This document shows positions 34,602 through 44,653 of a stretch of DNA of 64,000 bases, in pieces. The position numbers were made by a program, and so were the translations under genes. The stretch's first letter is position 1; each line of letters opens with the position of its first letter. The notes under the pieces were generated by a model that ran no database searches, was not told where the DNA came from, and worked only from the letters and a program-made list of their open reading frames with translations. The stretch spans positions 14,108,119 to 14,172,118 of the forward strand of contig OX031071.1 in NCBI GenBank assembly GCA_943736015.1. The letters are read 5' to 3'. Source of the DNA: Tridacna crocea. Its lineage: Eukaryota > Mollusca > Bivalvia > Cardiida > Cardiidae.

Positions 34602-34631
34602 ATGGCGGCGCTCTCTCGAGGCAAGCAAGCG
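34602..34631 (+). CDS. Possible first coding exon (MAALSRGKQA)
   Basis: ATG in good context (caaaATGG) starts a 30-bp open segment encoding MAALSRGKQA that ends at a GTAAGC donor (34632). The surrounding 34555-34630 is locally GC/CpG richer than anything within several kb, as expected of a promoter-proximal first exon. It ends in phase 0, compatible with the phase-0 exon at 42621 of the plus-strand gene, but 8 kb of transposon DNA lies between and the link is unproven. Alternatively it belongs to another gene or is chance. Confidence 0.35.
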
Positions 34632-34639
34632 GTAAGCAA

Positions 34640-35180
34640 AATATATCAAATTTATTATCATTTTGTTATTCATTTTGCATTTTTACGAGATTTTCTGAAT
34701 AATACAAGAAGTATTAATGTCGATTTCTTGTTGGCGTGTAAATGTGGTTTTTCTAGGAAGAAGATCCAGTGTTTAAATCTTAGACGCGGGATTCCCCGAT
34801 ATTTTCGTCCCCCGGCCCCAATTTTTCTGCCGTTGTGCGGGACCTAGCCCACACTTCAAGTTAAATAAAGTTATTTTCACAAAGCTGGGTTGTCCGTGAT
34901 CAACTTAAAATCCAAATTAAAAAAACCTACCTATTCTCCAATAGGATAGCGTACTGTTTTCTGAAAATGAAACGAAAACTCCAGGAACGATACCCCATTT
35001 AACATGGCTCCTGATATTTTCCTTCAATTAGATCCGAAAGCCACCAAAACCTTTTATTAATGCACTTGGACTTTGTAAATGATAGTCAGGGAAACTAATC
35101 CAGACATTTTTTCTATTCAATTAACAAAACATGACTGGAAATAAACAATATCTATGGTCATTAATATTATTGGTCTATAA
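34640..35180. other. Unassigned sequence
   Basis: AT-rich; no repeat edge or exon recognised. Confidence 0.35.
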
Positions 35181-36224
35181 TCTGATTTACGGATGTTTCG
35201 GTAACAGACGAGTTCGGTAACATAGACTTACAGAGTAAATCGATTGGATGTTTCGGTAACAAAGCAATTATAGTGTGTACGTACCTTGTCGTTCTTCATA
35301 TCCCTTGCCTGCCTTTGTTTTGTCAAAAAAATCATTATGTATCACTTTTTTTTGTAATTCCCACTATGTTTAATAAAAAATATGTTTGTTACATTGTTTA
35401 TTCCATGTTTTACGCGTAAAAAATATGAAATGAATGTTTCACAAATAATAGGTTTGTTACGTCCTCTATTCCTTGTTTTATGCATGAAATATCTGAAATT
35501 AATAAAATTTTCGGTTTACAACGATACTTGATGTTTACATTTCACAACGCACAAAGATCATATTAAGTCCCTTTTCTTACATCATGTAAGCGAATGATTT
35601 ACTGTCCTATTGTATAGGTGTGTGTCTTTAATAGCCTGTTTTCACACCTCCCGTTACCCATAAGATAAAGAATTTCTCACGTATCTACATAAAAACAATA
35701 GTATATGTGATCGATCATAATTAAGCCTCAAATTTTAGCATTTATTGTTCACAGTTATTCATGGATGTTACACGACATTTTCCTTTTCTACCCAAACCCA
35801 AATAAAGCATTCACTTCGTTAGACCATAATCACTGTCGAGCGACATAAAATCAGAGTTTCTGAAACAAAAATGTCCGATCAACATCCATGTATCACGTGC
35901 AACCTTAATATAACAGGCCGATCTCATGCTATAGATTGTGACGGGTGCGGAAGATGAAATCACCGAAAGTGTTTTATAAACCATGAATTATCTTAACAGA
36001 TGAGATAGAATATGCAGATCAGACTGCAGAACATTGAGGGGGATACTGCATGTTCAGATCGGGCTGTCCATCACGTTTCGACTATTTTGGATCAACCCTT
36101 TACCAACAAATCGCCGGGTTTTACGACCCTGACATAGAAGCCTTGAAAAAAAGACCAACATAATTCACACAAAGTTTTCTAACAAATTTCAATTTTTGAG
36201 CTACATTTAGTTAGACTATTCAAG

Positions 36225-36430
36225 ATTAAACCTTTGATACTTGGTTTTTAGGACCCTCAAGTAAAATCCTTTTGAAAACAAGATGGGAAAAAGGAGCCCT
36301 GCTCTTTCTCCCTTTCTCTTTTTCCGACAATGTTCTCTAAGCTGCTGAAAACAAATTTCAATGTTTGAGTTATGTTCATTTTGGTGTCTGCAAGCGCTTT
36401 CAATCTGGTTCAGCATAATTGTTAACGTTA
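36225..36430 (-). mobile_element. TTAA MITE (family 1), worn
   Basis: 'ccttttgaaaacaagatggg', 'gttttctaagc'-type junction and 'gtctgcaagcgctttcaatc' in family order; the hairpin centre is eroded. A further worn half-copy lies at 36097-36224. Confidence 0.55.
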
Positions 36431-36434
36431 AATG

Positions 36435-36630
36435 CTGGTCTACATTGAAAGCATTTGCAGAAAACAAAATAATTGTGACTGAAAAATTGAAATCTGATTT
36501 AGGAAGAAAACACTGTGATAAAATGAGAAAATGCTGGTTACCAGCATTTTCTCCTTTTTCCATGATATTTTCAAACGGCTTCTTTCTTACAGTCCTCAAA
36601 GTGAGTGAGTCTGGATTGTGTGGTAAAAAG
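36435..36630 (+). mobile_element. TTAA MITE (family 1)
   Basis: 'attgaaagcatttgcag', the perfect hairpin core aaaatgctggttaccagc and the end 'ggattgtgtggtaaaaag' before TTAT. Confidence 0.65.
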
Positions 36631-36684
36631 TTATGAGACAATATAAGGTTATAAGTTTATAAAAGGTTAAATAAATCCTTAAAC

Positions 36685-36977
36685 TGTAAGAAAACAAAAT
36701 AACTGAAACATTGAAATTTGATGTAGGAAGGGTACAAAACATAATGGTAAAAGGAGAAAAGGAAGAAAATTTTAGACTGCTCCAAATCGAAGGTATTTGC
36801 AGACGACAAAATAAGGGTGACTAAAATAGAAATTTGTTTTGGGAAGGGTAGAAATCTCTGTGGGAAAAGGAGGAAATGCTGGTCAGGAGCATTTTCTACT
36901 TTAACCACAGTGTTACCAGCATTTTCTCATTTTCACATAGCAAAAGGCTCTTTCTCAGGGGATTGTGTGGTAATGGG
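36685..36977 (+). mobile_element. TTAA MITE (family 1), copy plus attached half-copy
   Basis: A half-copy (36685-36764) followed by a copy ending 'gattgtgtggtaatggg' and TTAA (36978-36981). The hairpin is disturbed (tgctggtcaggagc). Confidence 0.55.
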
Positions 36978-37464
36978 TTAACCTGTAAAAGAGGACAAAA
37001 ATTGCAGAAAAGAGTGCACACAAACGCACATTCAGTTCAATACACGGCTCGCTAATGCAGTTTGAAGAAATATTTGTTGCGGTCTCGGTGTCTACCTCAT
37101 TATTTGCCACATTCAGTAATTTATTATGACCAAGGGATAAAGGGTGGAAGGGTGAACAAAAGATGCCATATAATGGGTGTAAAGGACGTCACGGTACATA
37201 AACACTATGTATTTGCTTTGTTACCGAAACATCCAATCGATTTACTCTATAACTCTATGTTACCGAACTCGTCTGTTACCGAAACATCTGTCACCCCTAT
37301 AATCTACAGTGCTTTACAAGCTTCTGCTCTGAAACGATTTACGAATGTTTCTGTAACAGACGAGTTCAGTAACATAGACATATAGAGTAAATCGATTGGA
37401 TGTTTCGTTAACAAGGCAATTATATAGTGATATTGTTATATTCTTTACACCCAACACCTGAACG

Positions 37465-38506
37465 GGTTTCAAGACAGTTCCCCGACAAGACAGTTCCCCG
37501 ACACGGCTTTTCGAGACAGTTCCCCGACAAAATTGAAGACAGTTCCCCGACACTTTTGAAGACAGTTCCCCGACACATTAATTATTAGCAAACTTGATTT
37601 TCATCGACATTTATCATCGGTATCTATAACTTTTAAGGAAAGGTAATGGGGGCTGTTGTACTTGTGAAAGGATTGTAAATAATTTAGAGTATTTCTCCTT
37701 TTTAGTTTATTATTGAATATCACGCCATTTAGAAATGATACCTTAGCCGTTGTGCAGATCAGGATATTATTACGTTTGTTATATGAATATGTGTATTTGA
37801 TTACTAAAACAAATCCTTATCCCAGTGTTGGATAGGAAATACATGTGGGCGTAGGTGTGGCGCATTTTTCATTTTACATCTATTACTGTTACTTCCGGAG
37901 AAACTGAAATAACCCGCTAGTAATGTAATGGATAATATAAGTACATGTAGATCCCCTTTATTTTGTGCCTTTATGGACAGTAGCAATTAATATGACACTT
38001 ATACAGTGAGCCCAACGAGAATCAACAAAAGGTTTCAATGTTTAGCTTTATTCAAGAAATTTACAGCACATACATTACACGAGTTATACATCTTAAAATT
38101 GCATTCCAGAACCCAGCACCATGCCATTAAAAACAATTTTCATGGCAATCATACACAATAAACGGAAACTCGAAAGGTTCCCGGCAATTAAACCAATCAT
38201 TATTATAAACATCCAATCATGGCAACAAACAGTCTAATCACACTATGTCGACCTCCTTAATTGGGCATAATACCCAATTAATAACCGCCAAAGTTGAAAT
38301 TTACTTCCATCATTTGAAATAAATGTCTATAAAAATATTTAAAGAAAACAAACCAAAAAAAGAACTATTCCATAGATCTATACTAATAATAAAAGTGTCG
38401 GGGAACTGTCGTCAAAGGTGTCGGGGAACTGTCTTCAATTTTGTCGGGGAACTGTCTCGAAAAACCGTGTCGGGGAACTGTCTTGTCGGGGAATTGTCTT
38501 GTTCCC
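37465..38506. mobile_element. Iteron-TIR element, copy 1 (1042 bp)
   Basis: Each end carries five copies of gacagttccccgaca separated by identical spacers (cggcttttcga, aattgaa and so on), so the two ends are true inverted repeats of about 115 bp. The outermost bases differ: GGTTTCAAGACAG on the left, GGGAACAAGACA on the right in inverse. A perfect 8-bp duplication, CCTGAACG, flanks it (37457-37464, 38507-38514). The interior is AT-rich with no recognised gene and shows no similarity by eye to the interior of copy 2. Superfamily unassigned. Confidence 0.8.
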
Positions 38507-38772
38507 CCTGAACGCATGGCTTTATTTCGTTATCTAAACTTTAATTTGTAATTTCCACTATGTTTCATTGAAATTTTTTGTTGTGTACCTCATATCATGC
38601 TGTATGTATTGACAATGTCGGTTGCCCATCTTTCAAGCGAAAGAGGGTGAAAAGTGAAAAAATAAAAGGTTTGAGCCTATCTATCAAGGGATAACTGGGT
38701 GAAAAGTGCAAAAATAAAGGGTTTGAACGTAACTAAGTCATACGATAGGTGTCACCTGACATTAACACAATA

Positions 38773-39531
38773 CAGGGTTCAATCTAGGCTGCGTTTTTGC
38801 ACCAATGGCGCAATTTTAAAGTCCTTGGCCCATTTTTGAAACTCCAGTGCGCCTAATCGGCGCAAAATGGAATGCATCGGCGCTTTTCTGATTCCGTTGT
38901 GCGCCACCATTATTTTTTTAGCAGTAGAGTTTTTAGCGAGTCAGTGTTAGAAGACGCTTTCCGCGGTATTGAAATTTAATTGCAAAGCGTCGCAACAACA
39001 CGGAGAGCGTTACCTACTGGTAATCGGATAATGATTTATTTACGGCCCATGAACGAACGCGATGGGAACCAGCTGTTGAAAACATGTCGGCAATACAAAC
39101 ACAGAAACGAATCGTTGATTTCTTTTCTGGCGGAAATTCCGCCAAACAAGCAAAAACGCAACAATCGGGTGAAACCAGTGGTGAAAAGTCAGCTGATGAA
39201 AAAGCTGGGAAATCATATGCAAAAAACTTTAAAACTGAGTGGCTACAAAAGCCTCAATTTCACTGGCTTTGTTGTGACGACGCAAAAAAAAATCATGACT
39301 TGCGGTTTTTGTATACAGCAAAAGAATTTTTTAACCCCATACACAAGCAGTAAATTATCTGGATTTACTTCCTTTGTATGTTAAATCAGTAATAATTGAG
39401 CTTTTAAAATGCCAAGATCCTGGTTATTTGATCGTTAAAAAGTGCTGGCCCATCTCAAAATACTGGTGGCCCCTTTTTAAAATAGTGATGGGCCAGTGGC
39501 CCATTCTGACAAAATTCTAGATTGAACCCTG
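38773..39531 (+). mobile_element. hAT-like element B (759 bp) with a zinc-finger frame
   Basis: TIR CAGGGTTCAATCTAG on both ends. ACAATA lies directly outside each end (38767-38772, 39532-39537). The paralogous site in the third GGTAACA element reads aacactatataattgc, consistent with an insertion at this point. Inner TIR regions contain ggccca/tgggcc motifs as in element C. CA...TG hAT-type start (CAG..CTG) and the encoded finger both favour the hAT superfamily. Confidence 0.7.
39084..39384 (+). pseudogene. Fragment of a hAT-type (ZNF862/KIAA1586-like) N-terminal finger protein
   Basis: ATG at 39084 opens MSAIQTQKRIVDFFSGG, a 'KR.I..FF' N-terminus typical of hAT transposases and their domesticated relatives, then KSYAKNFKTEWLQKPQFHWL. 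A run of nine A (39284-39292) separates this frame from the one that continues KIMTCGFCIQQKNF, the expected Cys-x2-Cys finger, so the reading frame is shifted by one at the run. The DDE catalytic domain is absent, so the element is non-autonomous. It acts, if at all, only as a DNA-binding remnant. Confidence 0.55.
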
Positions 39532-39639
39532 ACAATATAATTGCTTTGTTACAGAAACATCCAATGATTTACATGATAAGTCTATGTTACCGAACTCGTC
39601 TGTTACCGAAACATCTGTCACTGAAACATAACTTGACCC

Positions 39640-40072
39640 TTTCCATGTTGGGACCCTCATGTTAATCTATTATTTTCGCACCAAGTTTATTTTATTGATC
39701 ACAATAACAGTGCAAATTGTTTCACAATGTCATTCCATTGTGATTAAATCATTAATTATGATAATATCCTTTCCAAAATAAGTGTTGTTTATCTACACCC
39801 ATTGCCAATTCTGTGCATGTATTAGTATTTAGCAGGCCAAAGGTAATACATTCTTCACAGGTAGTTTTATTATTTTTTTGTGTGACCCAGGCCAGTAAAC
39901 CATCTGCAGTAAACCAACATTGTTCACTTATAAGCATCTTAGAAGCACGTTTCTACATGGTCAGAAGAATTGTAATTTTAAACATAGTCATCTACCTGTG
40001 TCGTCCACTCCATGCATTATGAATTCACGTCAAGTTGCTCACAATGGAGATGTCTCATCTATAGTGTTTGTC
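39640..40072. other. Unassigned sequence
   Basis: On the minus strand 39770-39935 there is an open stretch with CWFTADGLLAWV and TTCEECITFGLL, without recognisable splice sites or family. Nothing firm. Confidence 0.3.
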
Positions 40073-40076
40073 TTAA

Positions 40077-40297
40077 CCCATTACCACACGAGAAAAATTT
40101 AGACTGGTCCAAATTGAAAGCATTTGCAGATGACAAAATAAAGGTGACTGAAAAATTGAAATTTGTTTTGGGACAGGTAGAAAACACTGTGGGAAAAGGA
40201 GAAAATGCTGGTTACCAGCATTTTCTCCTTTTCCTACAGGGTTTTCAAAAGACTTCTTTCTCAGGGGTGTCAAAAGTAGGGATTGTGTGGTAATGGG
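40077..40297 (+). mobile_element. TTAA MITE (family 1), near-consensus copy
   Basis: 221 bp between TTAA (40073-40076) and TTAA (40298-40301). TIR CCCATTACCACAC / GTGTGGTAATGGG is perfect over 13 bp. Core palindrome agaaaatgctggttaccagc is perfect. This is the best reference copy. Confidence 0.9.
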
Positions 40298-40350
40298 TTA
40301 ACGAGGGGCAATCGGTTAGCCATAAGCAGTAGGTTTTCCAACAATATTAA

Positions 40351-40572
40351 CTCTTTTCCAAACAATCCCTACTTTTGATGACTCTTGAGAAAGAAGCCTT
40401 TTAAAAACATTGTGGGAAAAGGAGAATATGCTGGTAACCAGCATATTCTCCTTTTCCCACAATGTTTTCTACCCTTCACAAAATAATTTTCAAATTTTCA
40501 GTCACTTTTATCATGTCATCTGCAAATGCTTTCGATTTGGACAAACCTAAAATTTTCTCCTTTGGTAATGAG
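40351..40572 (-). mobile_element. TTAA MITE (family 1), inverted neighbour
   Basis: TTAA at 40347-40350, CTCTTTTCCAAACAATC start, perfect core aatatgctggtaaccagc. Lies 50 bp from the preceding copy in opposite orientation. Confidence 0.8.
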
Positions 40573-40573
40573 T

Positions 40574-40732
40574 TACTCCAGGCTTAAAGACTGGCTGTGG
40601 TTACAAAAGTATGAAAAGGGTGATATGATTTGCTGTTGTTTGAAGGATTTCACCTCTGGAAACAGCAATTTTAGTACCGCAACTCTATCCAGGCATGCTG
40701 ATTGTAAAGATCACAAAGCCATTTTCTACTAG
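40574..40732 (+). pseudogene. TTF/BED-type zinc-finger fragment (hAT- or ZNF862-like)
   Basis: The frame reads RLKDWLWLQKYEKGDMIC, then GNSNFSTATLSRHADCKDHK and a stop TAG at 40730-40732. The arrangement W....KG.M.C..C.......NF....L.RH..CKDHK is the TTF-type finger seen at the N-terminus of ZNF862/KIAA1586-like, hAT-derived proteins. A possible acceptor (ttactccag) lies at 40574-40582. No donor follows and the family-1 MITE abuts its left side, so the exon is cut off. It could be part of the host gene to its right or an independent hAT relic. Confidence 0.55.
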
Positions 40733-40849
40733 CTCAGTCATAGTTTGTGTTGTGATGGCCCCCATGTTTTGTGAAAATCCCCCACTTTTTTCAAATCCTG
40801 GATGAAACACTGAGGTCAAGTCTGTAACGTGTAACACTGGATTTTTTTT

Positions 40850-42350
40850 ATGCTCCTCGAAGGGCGAGCATATAGTTGCCGCTTCGTCTGTCCATCCGTC
40901 TGAAGCGATTTCTCCACAACCCCTGGACCAAATTGGATAAAACTTCATATATGAACTTTTTGAAGTGAGGCGCTGACATACCTTTCCCGGATTTTCAGTT
41001 TGACCCCGTGTCATGGAAAAAAGGGGCTTAATGCAGAATTGCAATTTTTGCCAATATCTCATTCAGTTTTTGTCAGAATATCATGAGACTTCATGGTTAT
41101 ATTGTTTATGGAAAGTTTTAGCATGTGCCCTTGCTATTTCTAATCTTGGCGTTTTTTAGGATGACATTCTGTCTGTCCGTCCGTCGGTCAGCCGAAACGA
41201 TTTCTCCACAACCCCTGGACCAAATTGGATAAAACTTCATATATGAACTTTTTGAAGTGAGGCGCTGACATATCTTTTCCGGATTTTCAATTTGACCCCG
41301 TGTCATGGGAAAAAAGGGGCTTAATACAAAATTGCAATTTTTGCCATTATCTCATTCAGTTTTTGTCAGAATATCATGAGACTTCATGGTTATATTGTTT
41401 ATGGAAAGTTTTAGCATGTGCCCTTGCTATTTTTAATCTTGGCGTTTTTTAAGATGACATTCTGTCATGGAAAAAGGGGGGTTTCTTGCAAAATTCCAAT
41501 TTTTACTAATATTTCATTTAGTTTTGCTCAAAATTTCATTAATTTAAACTTCATGCTTATATTTTTTTTTTCAAAGTTTCACCATGTGCTCTTGTTTCTT
41601 TATCTATGTGTTTTTCAATTTGACCCTCTCACATGGAAAAAGGGGGTTTCTTGTAAAATGACAAGGAAAAAGGGGCCCTAATGCAAAATTTCAATTTTTA
41701 CTAATATCTTGTTCAGTTTTTGTCAAAATTTCATGAAATTTCATGGTTATATCTTGTTTTACAAGTTTCAACATGTGCCCTTTGTTTTTTTTTTTCAATC
41801 TGTGAATTACAAATGCGCAAATATGTCTTTCCTGGTTCCTCAAATTGAGGTTGCATCACGGAAAAAGGCGACTTCATGGAAAAAATTGTTTTTCACTTGT
41901 ATTTCCTTTATCGGTGCTCAAAACTTTGTGAAATTTCAAATCTGAACTTGTTGGAATGATGCCCAGGTACCTCTCTTCCTGTTTCTCAATTTCAGGCTGC
42001 GTCTCGGGTAAAAGGGGCTTCATGTAAAAAAATGTTTTATGCAATATTTACCACATGACTGCTAAAAATTTTATGAAATTCCAAATTTTGAAGTATTATT
42101 CAAAAATGCCACAAACCACACACCCATTGTATTTATTTCAATGATGCAATATTGTCTGATGGGAAAAGGGAGCTTATTGCCCTCTACAAGTTTGTGTTGG
42201 CTATCTCTAAGATAGTAATTGCCTTTTCACTTCAAATTTTTGGGGGGGCATGAACTGGTTCTTTTAGGATAAAAGAAGTGAATTTATTATCAATTTCATA
42301 TATTTTATGACAAGCACTTGTTTGGGGAGCATAACCCGTCTCTGACGGCT
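40850..42350 (+). repeat. Dispersed element with about 291-bp tandem units
   Basis: Starts with the hairpin 'gctcctcgaagggcgagc' and ends 'gggagcataacccgtctctg'. Two nearly identical units (about 40890-41175 and 41180-41468) share 'ccacaacccctggacc', 'gaggcgctgacata' and 'catgggaaaaaaggggc'; later units are diverged. No coding sequence. Confidence 0.65.
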
Positions 42351-42620
42351 CTTGTTTTTTATGGTGAATTATACATTCTATTTTTTTTTTATTGCAATTC
42401 AAGCTTACTTGAAGAAGACTGCACCACTATTTTGTAAAATTAAGATTGTAGTTAGTACACTGAAAATCAGTAACTTACCCTTTTTCTCCAAATATTGATA
42501 TTTACCTTTAAATTGTGTGGGAAATAATGATATTTTTAGGGGGAGGGGGGCTGCCACTCATGTTTTGTGGCAAATTCTTTGCGGCCCAGTTTATTGAATG
42601 TAATCATTTATGATTTCCAG

Positions 42621-42668
42621 TTACGAGAGAGTTTGAGAAAAATAGATATGAACAATGACTTTGCAAAG
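42621..42668 (+). CDS. Exon of the five-exon gene
   Basis: Acceptor tgatttccag (42611-42620), donor gtaattc (42669). Encodes LRESLRKIDMNNDFAK in phase 0; amphipathic and helical in character. Confidence 0.5.
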
Positions 42669-42870
42669 GTAATTCATTGTCTTTTAGTCTTTTATATCTT
42701 GCATCTTTCTTGAATTATCTAGAGGAGAAATATTTGCCGTACCCATCATGTTTAATATGCCATAACATTATCTTCTTTCATGATGCAAGCCTTCAAGTTG
42801 ACTTGCCGTAGGTTGGTGGTTCTACCTGGGTGCCTCTGTGCACTCTTGAGTCTTCCTCCACCAGTAATTA

Positions 42871-44157
42871 CAGTGTTCCCGATCACGCAAAATCGTGCGT
42901 GAAACACGTATAAATGAATTAAAACACGCACAAAATTACAAACCTGTACATGAAATCACGCACAAAAAATACAGAAGAAGATCGAACATAAAAAAAAAAG
43001 TGTTTGCATAGAACGGCTCACGTAAAAGCGATTTTCTGATAAAGTAAATCTAACATCAGAAAAATTTTGGATTTCCAGTTTTCTATTTTTAGAACATTTA
43101 CGTGGTCGGCGTACTCGGTCTTTATTATCGCGACCTATAATTTGCCATTATCTCCCGCTAGATGGCATTCTATTGCAGACTGGGACTCGTTTGTTTCCAA
43201 AAAGAATCCTTAATTCAGCTCTCCTTTGTTTGACGCAGTCTATGAAAGAGCGTTTGGTTGACGTCAACTCTTTCGTCTGTGAACCTACATTGGGATTAGC
43301 TCAGAAATTTACTTTCGGGTTTGGGAATTCAGGTTCCGTAAGCAAGCAAGGCACACGAGTTGTAGAAATATTCATCATAGAGAAAACAGAATTCATATCA
43401 GTGTTCAAACTCACGCATATTATTGTGTCAATCACTGTATAGAATTGAAATTCACATAACAAAGTTTGGTTACACGCCAGACCTCACGACAAAATGTAAC
43501 CAAAAACAAAAGCCATTATCTGCTGATCTTGTGTAAAATGACAGGTTTTGAAGTGACTTGCTATCCTTATTATCAACCATAAGCCAGATCATGCAGAAAC
43601 ACTTATCCATAACTAAATGGACATGAAAAATAGATCGGTCAAAAAAACGCAGAAACCCATGACACAACAAAATGCTCCTGTTTACATTGTCTGATCAGAG
43701 TCACTTCATACCTTCTTTTCAGCTTGTAATGAATTTAAGTTACAAATTTCCACAAATATCTTGATGTAACATACTTTTTTTTTGCTGCAAATCATCAATA
43801 TGGATTACTTTACCTTCAGTTGAGAACCATTATTGTCATACCTTCAAATATGAAATCTAAACTGAAATAAAAAAGGCTAATGGGATGTGAAAATATGAGC
43901 ATAAAGACCACTACAGTCTAGTTAAAACTTTGCAATTCTTTAACTTTCAGTTATGCATACATTTCAAAATGTACATTGACAGAGTAGATCTATAATATGA
44001 TTGTTCTGCATCTGAACAAGAATGAGGCAGTAAATATCTAGAGTTGTGGGCATACAAGTTTTTTCTGAATTTGTACCCCCATTTTTTTTCTTATACCCCC
44101 ATTTTTCAGTTGTAGGGGGTACAAAACCCCCAAATAAAATTTCCAGTGGGAACACTG
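42871..44157. mobile_element. hAT-like element A (1287 bp)
   Basis: TIR CAGTGTTCCC at the left and GGGAACACTG at the right, the classic hAT-type start. TAATTA flanks both ends (42865-42870, 44158-44163). The left subterminal part has 'cacgcaaaatcgtgcgtgaa' palindromes; a related end lies at 44537. A frame at 43173-43442 is not recognisable as transposase. Non-autonomous. Confidence 0.7.
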
Positions 44158-44365
44158 TAATTAGCTGGATGTTGCTTTATTACTTTAACTGTTGCAGCAA
44201 CGGTAAACTCCAAAACCACAAACCACTTCATAATGCAAGTTGAATGTCAGTGAAGTCAAACTATAAACATGTATGTATTCAGCTACATACTTAGTATTGG
44301 TAGGAAACATATTTTTGTATATTGAAAAGGTTCAGTTTTGCAAAAAGAAAAAAAAACAAATTATG

Positions 44366-44480
44366 GCTGATTCAGCCCATGGCTGATTCGGACCATCTCT
44401 TTGGCTAATTCGGAACATGGCTAATCGAACCATGGCTGATTCAGACCAGATTTAGTGGCCGATTCAGACCAGGTTTTAGC
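44366..44480 (+). repeat. Short tandem repeat (catggctgattcag)
   Basis: Five or six irregular units of about 20 bp around catggctgattcggac. Confidence 0.75.
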
Positions 44481-44536
44481 AATGATGATGAATTGTTGTA
44501 TTTGTAATAACTATTGCACATGGTCTAATGACTGTT

Positions 44537-44600
44537 TCAGAGTTCCCATTCACGTAAGATTTTGCGTGAATCACGTAAATAATTACCAATGCAGGTAAAA
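44537..44600 (+). mobile_element. Single hAT-like end related to element A
   Basis: CAGAGTTCCCATTCACG followed by 'taagattttgcgtgaatcac' mirrors the left terminus of element A. The other end was not found; the mariner element begins 60 bp further on. Confidence 0.5.
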
Positions 44601-44653
44601 AGTGACGCCTCAAGCGTGCAGTGCATGCAAAGAAAAGACAAATATATAATGTA

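Larger units (their letters stand above)
35184..37297. mobile_element. GGTAACA element, copy 1
   Basis: The left end has three spaced GGTAACA motifs (tttcggtaacagacgagttc, ggtaacatagac, tttcggtaacaaagc) and the right end the same three in inverse, giving TIRs of about 85 bp. CTATAATCT flanks it (35175-35183 and 37298-37306), suggesting a 9-bp target duplication. Several TTAA MITEs (36.1-37.0 kb) have enlarged it; no transposase is visible. Superfamily unknown; long TIRs with 7-9 bp duplication would suit a Mutator-like group. Confidence 0.65.
37336..39620. mobile_element. GGTAACA element, copy 2, with two nested insertions
   Basis: Left TIR at 37336-37440 and right TIR at 39535-39620 match copy 1 with the same three GGTAACA motifs. 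CTGAAAC lies just outside both ends (37329-37335, 39621-39627). Removing the iteron element (37465-38506) and the hAT-like element (38773-39531) leaves a core near 470 bp that aligns along its length with copy 3 at 57037-57440. Confidence 0.7.

Noticed and set aside
36216-36641. 141-codon minus-strand frame.
   Set aside because: It crosses two TTAA MITE copies; the peptide (FENIMEKGENAGNQHFL) recurs wherever the MITE does.
37465-37580. CRISPR or bacterial iteron origin from the repeated gacagttccccgaca.
   Set aside because: The repeats occur as an inverted pair with a target duplication, hence transposon ends.
39752-39937. Cys-containing minus-strand frame (CWFTADGLLAWV, TTCEECITF).
   Set aside because: No family recognised, no clear splice sites, and the frame is short; left as unassigned.
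43173-43442. 89-codon frame inside hAT-like element A as a transposase.
   Set aside because: No hAT motif or finger; composition ordinary, and the element is short.
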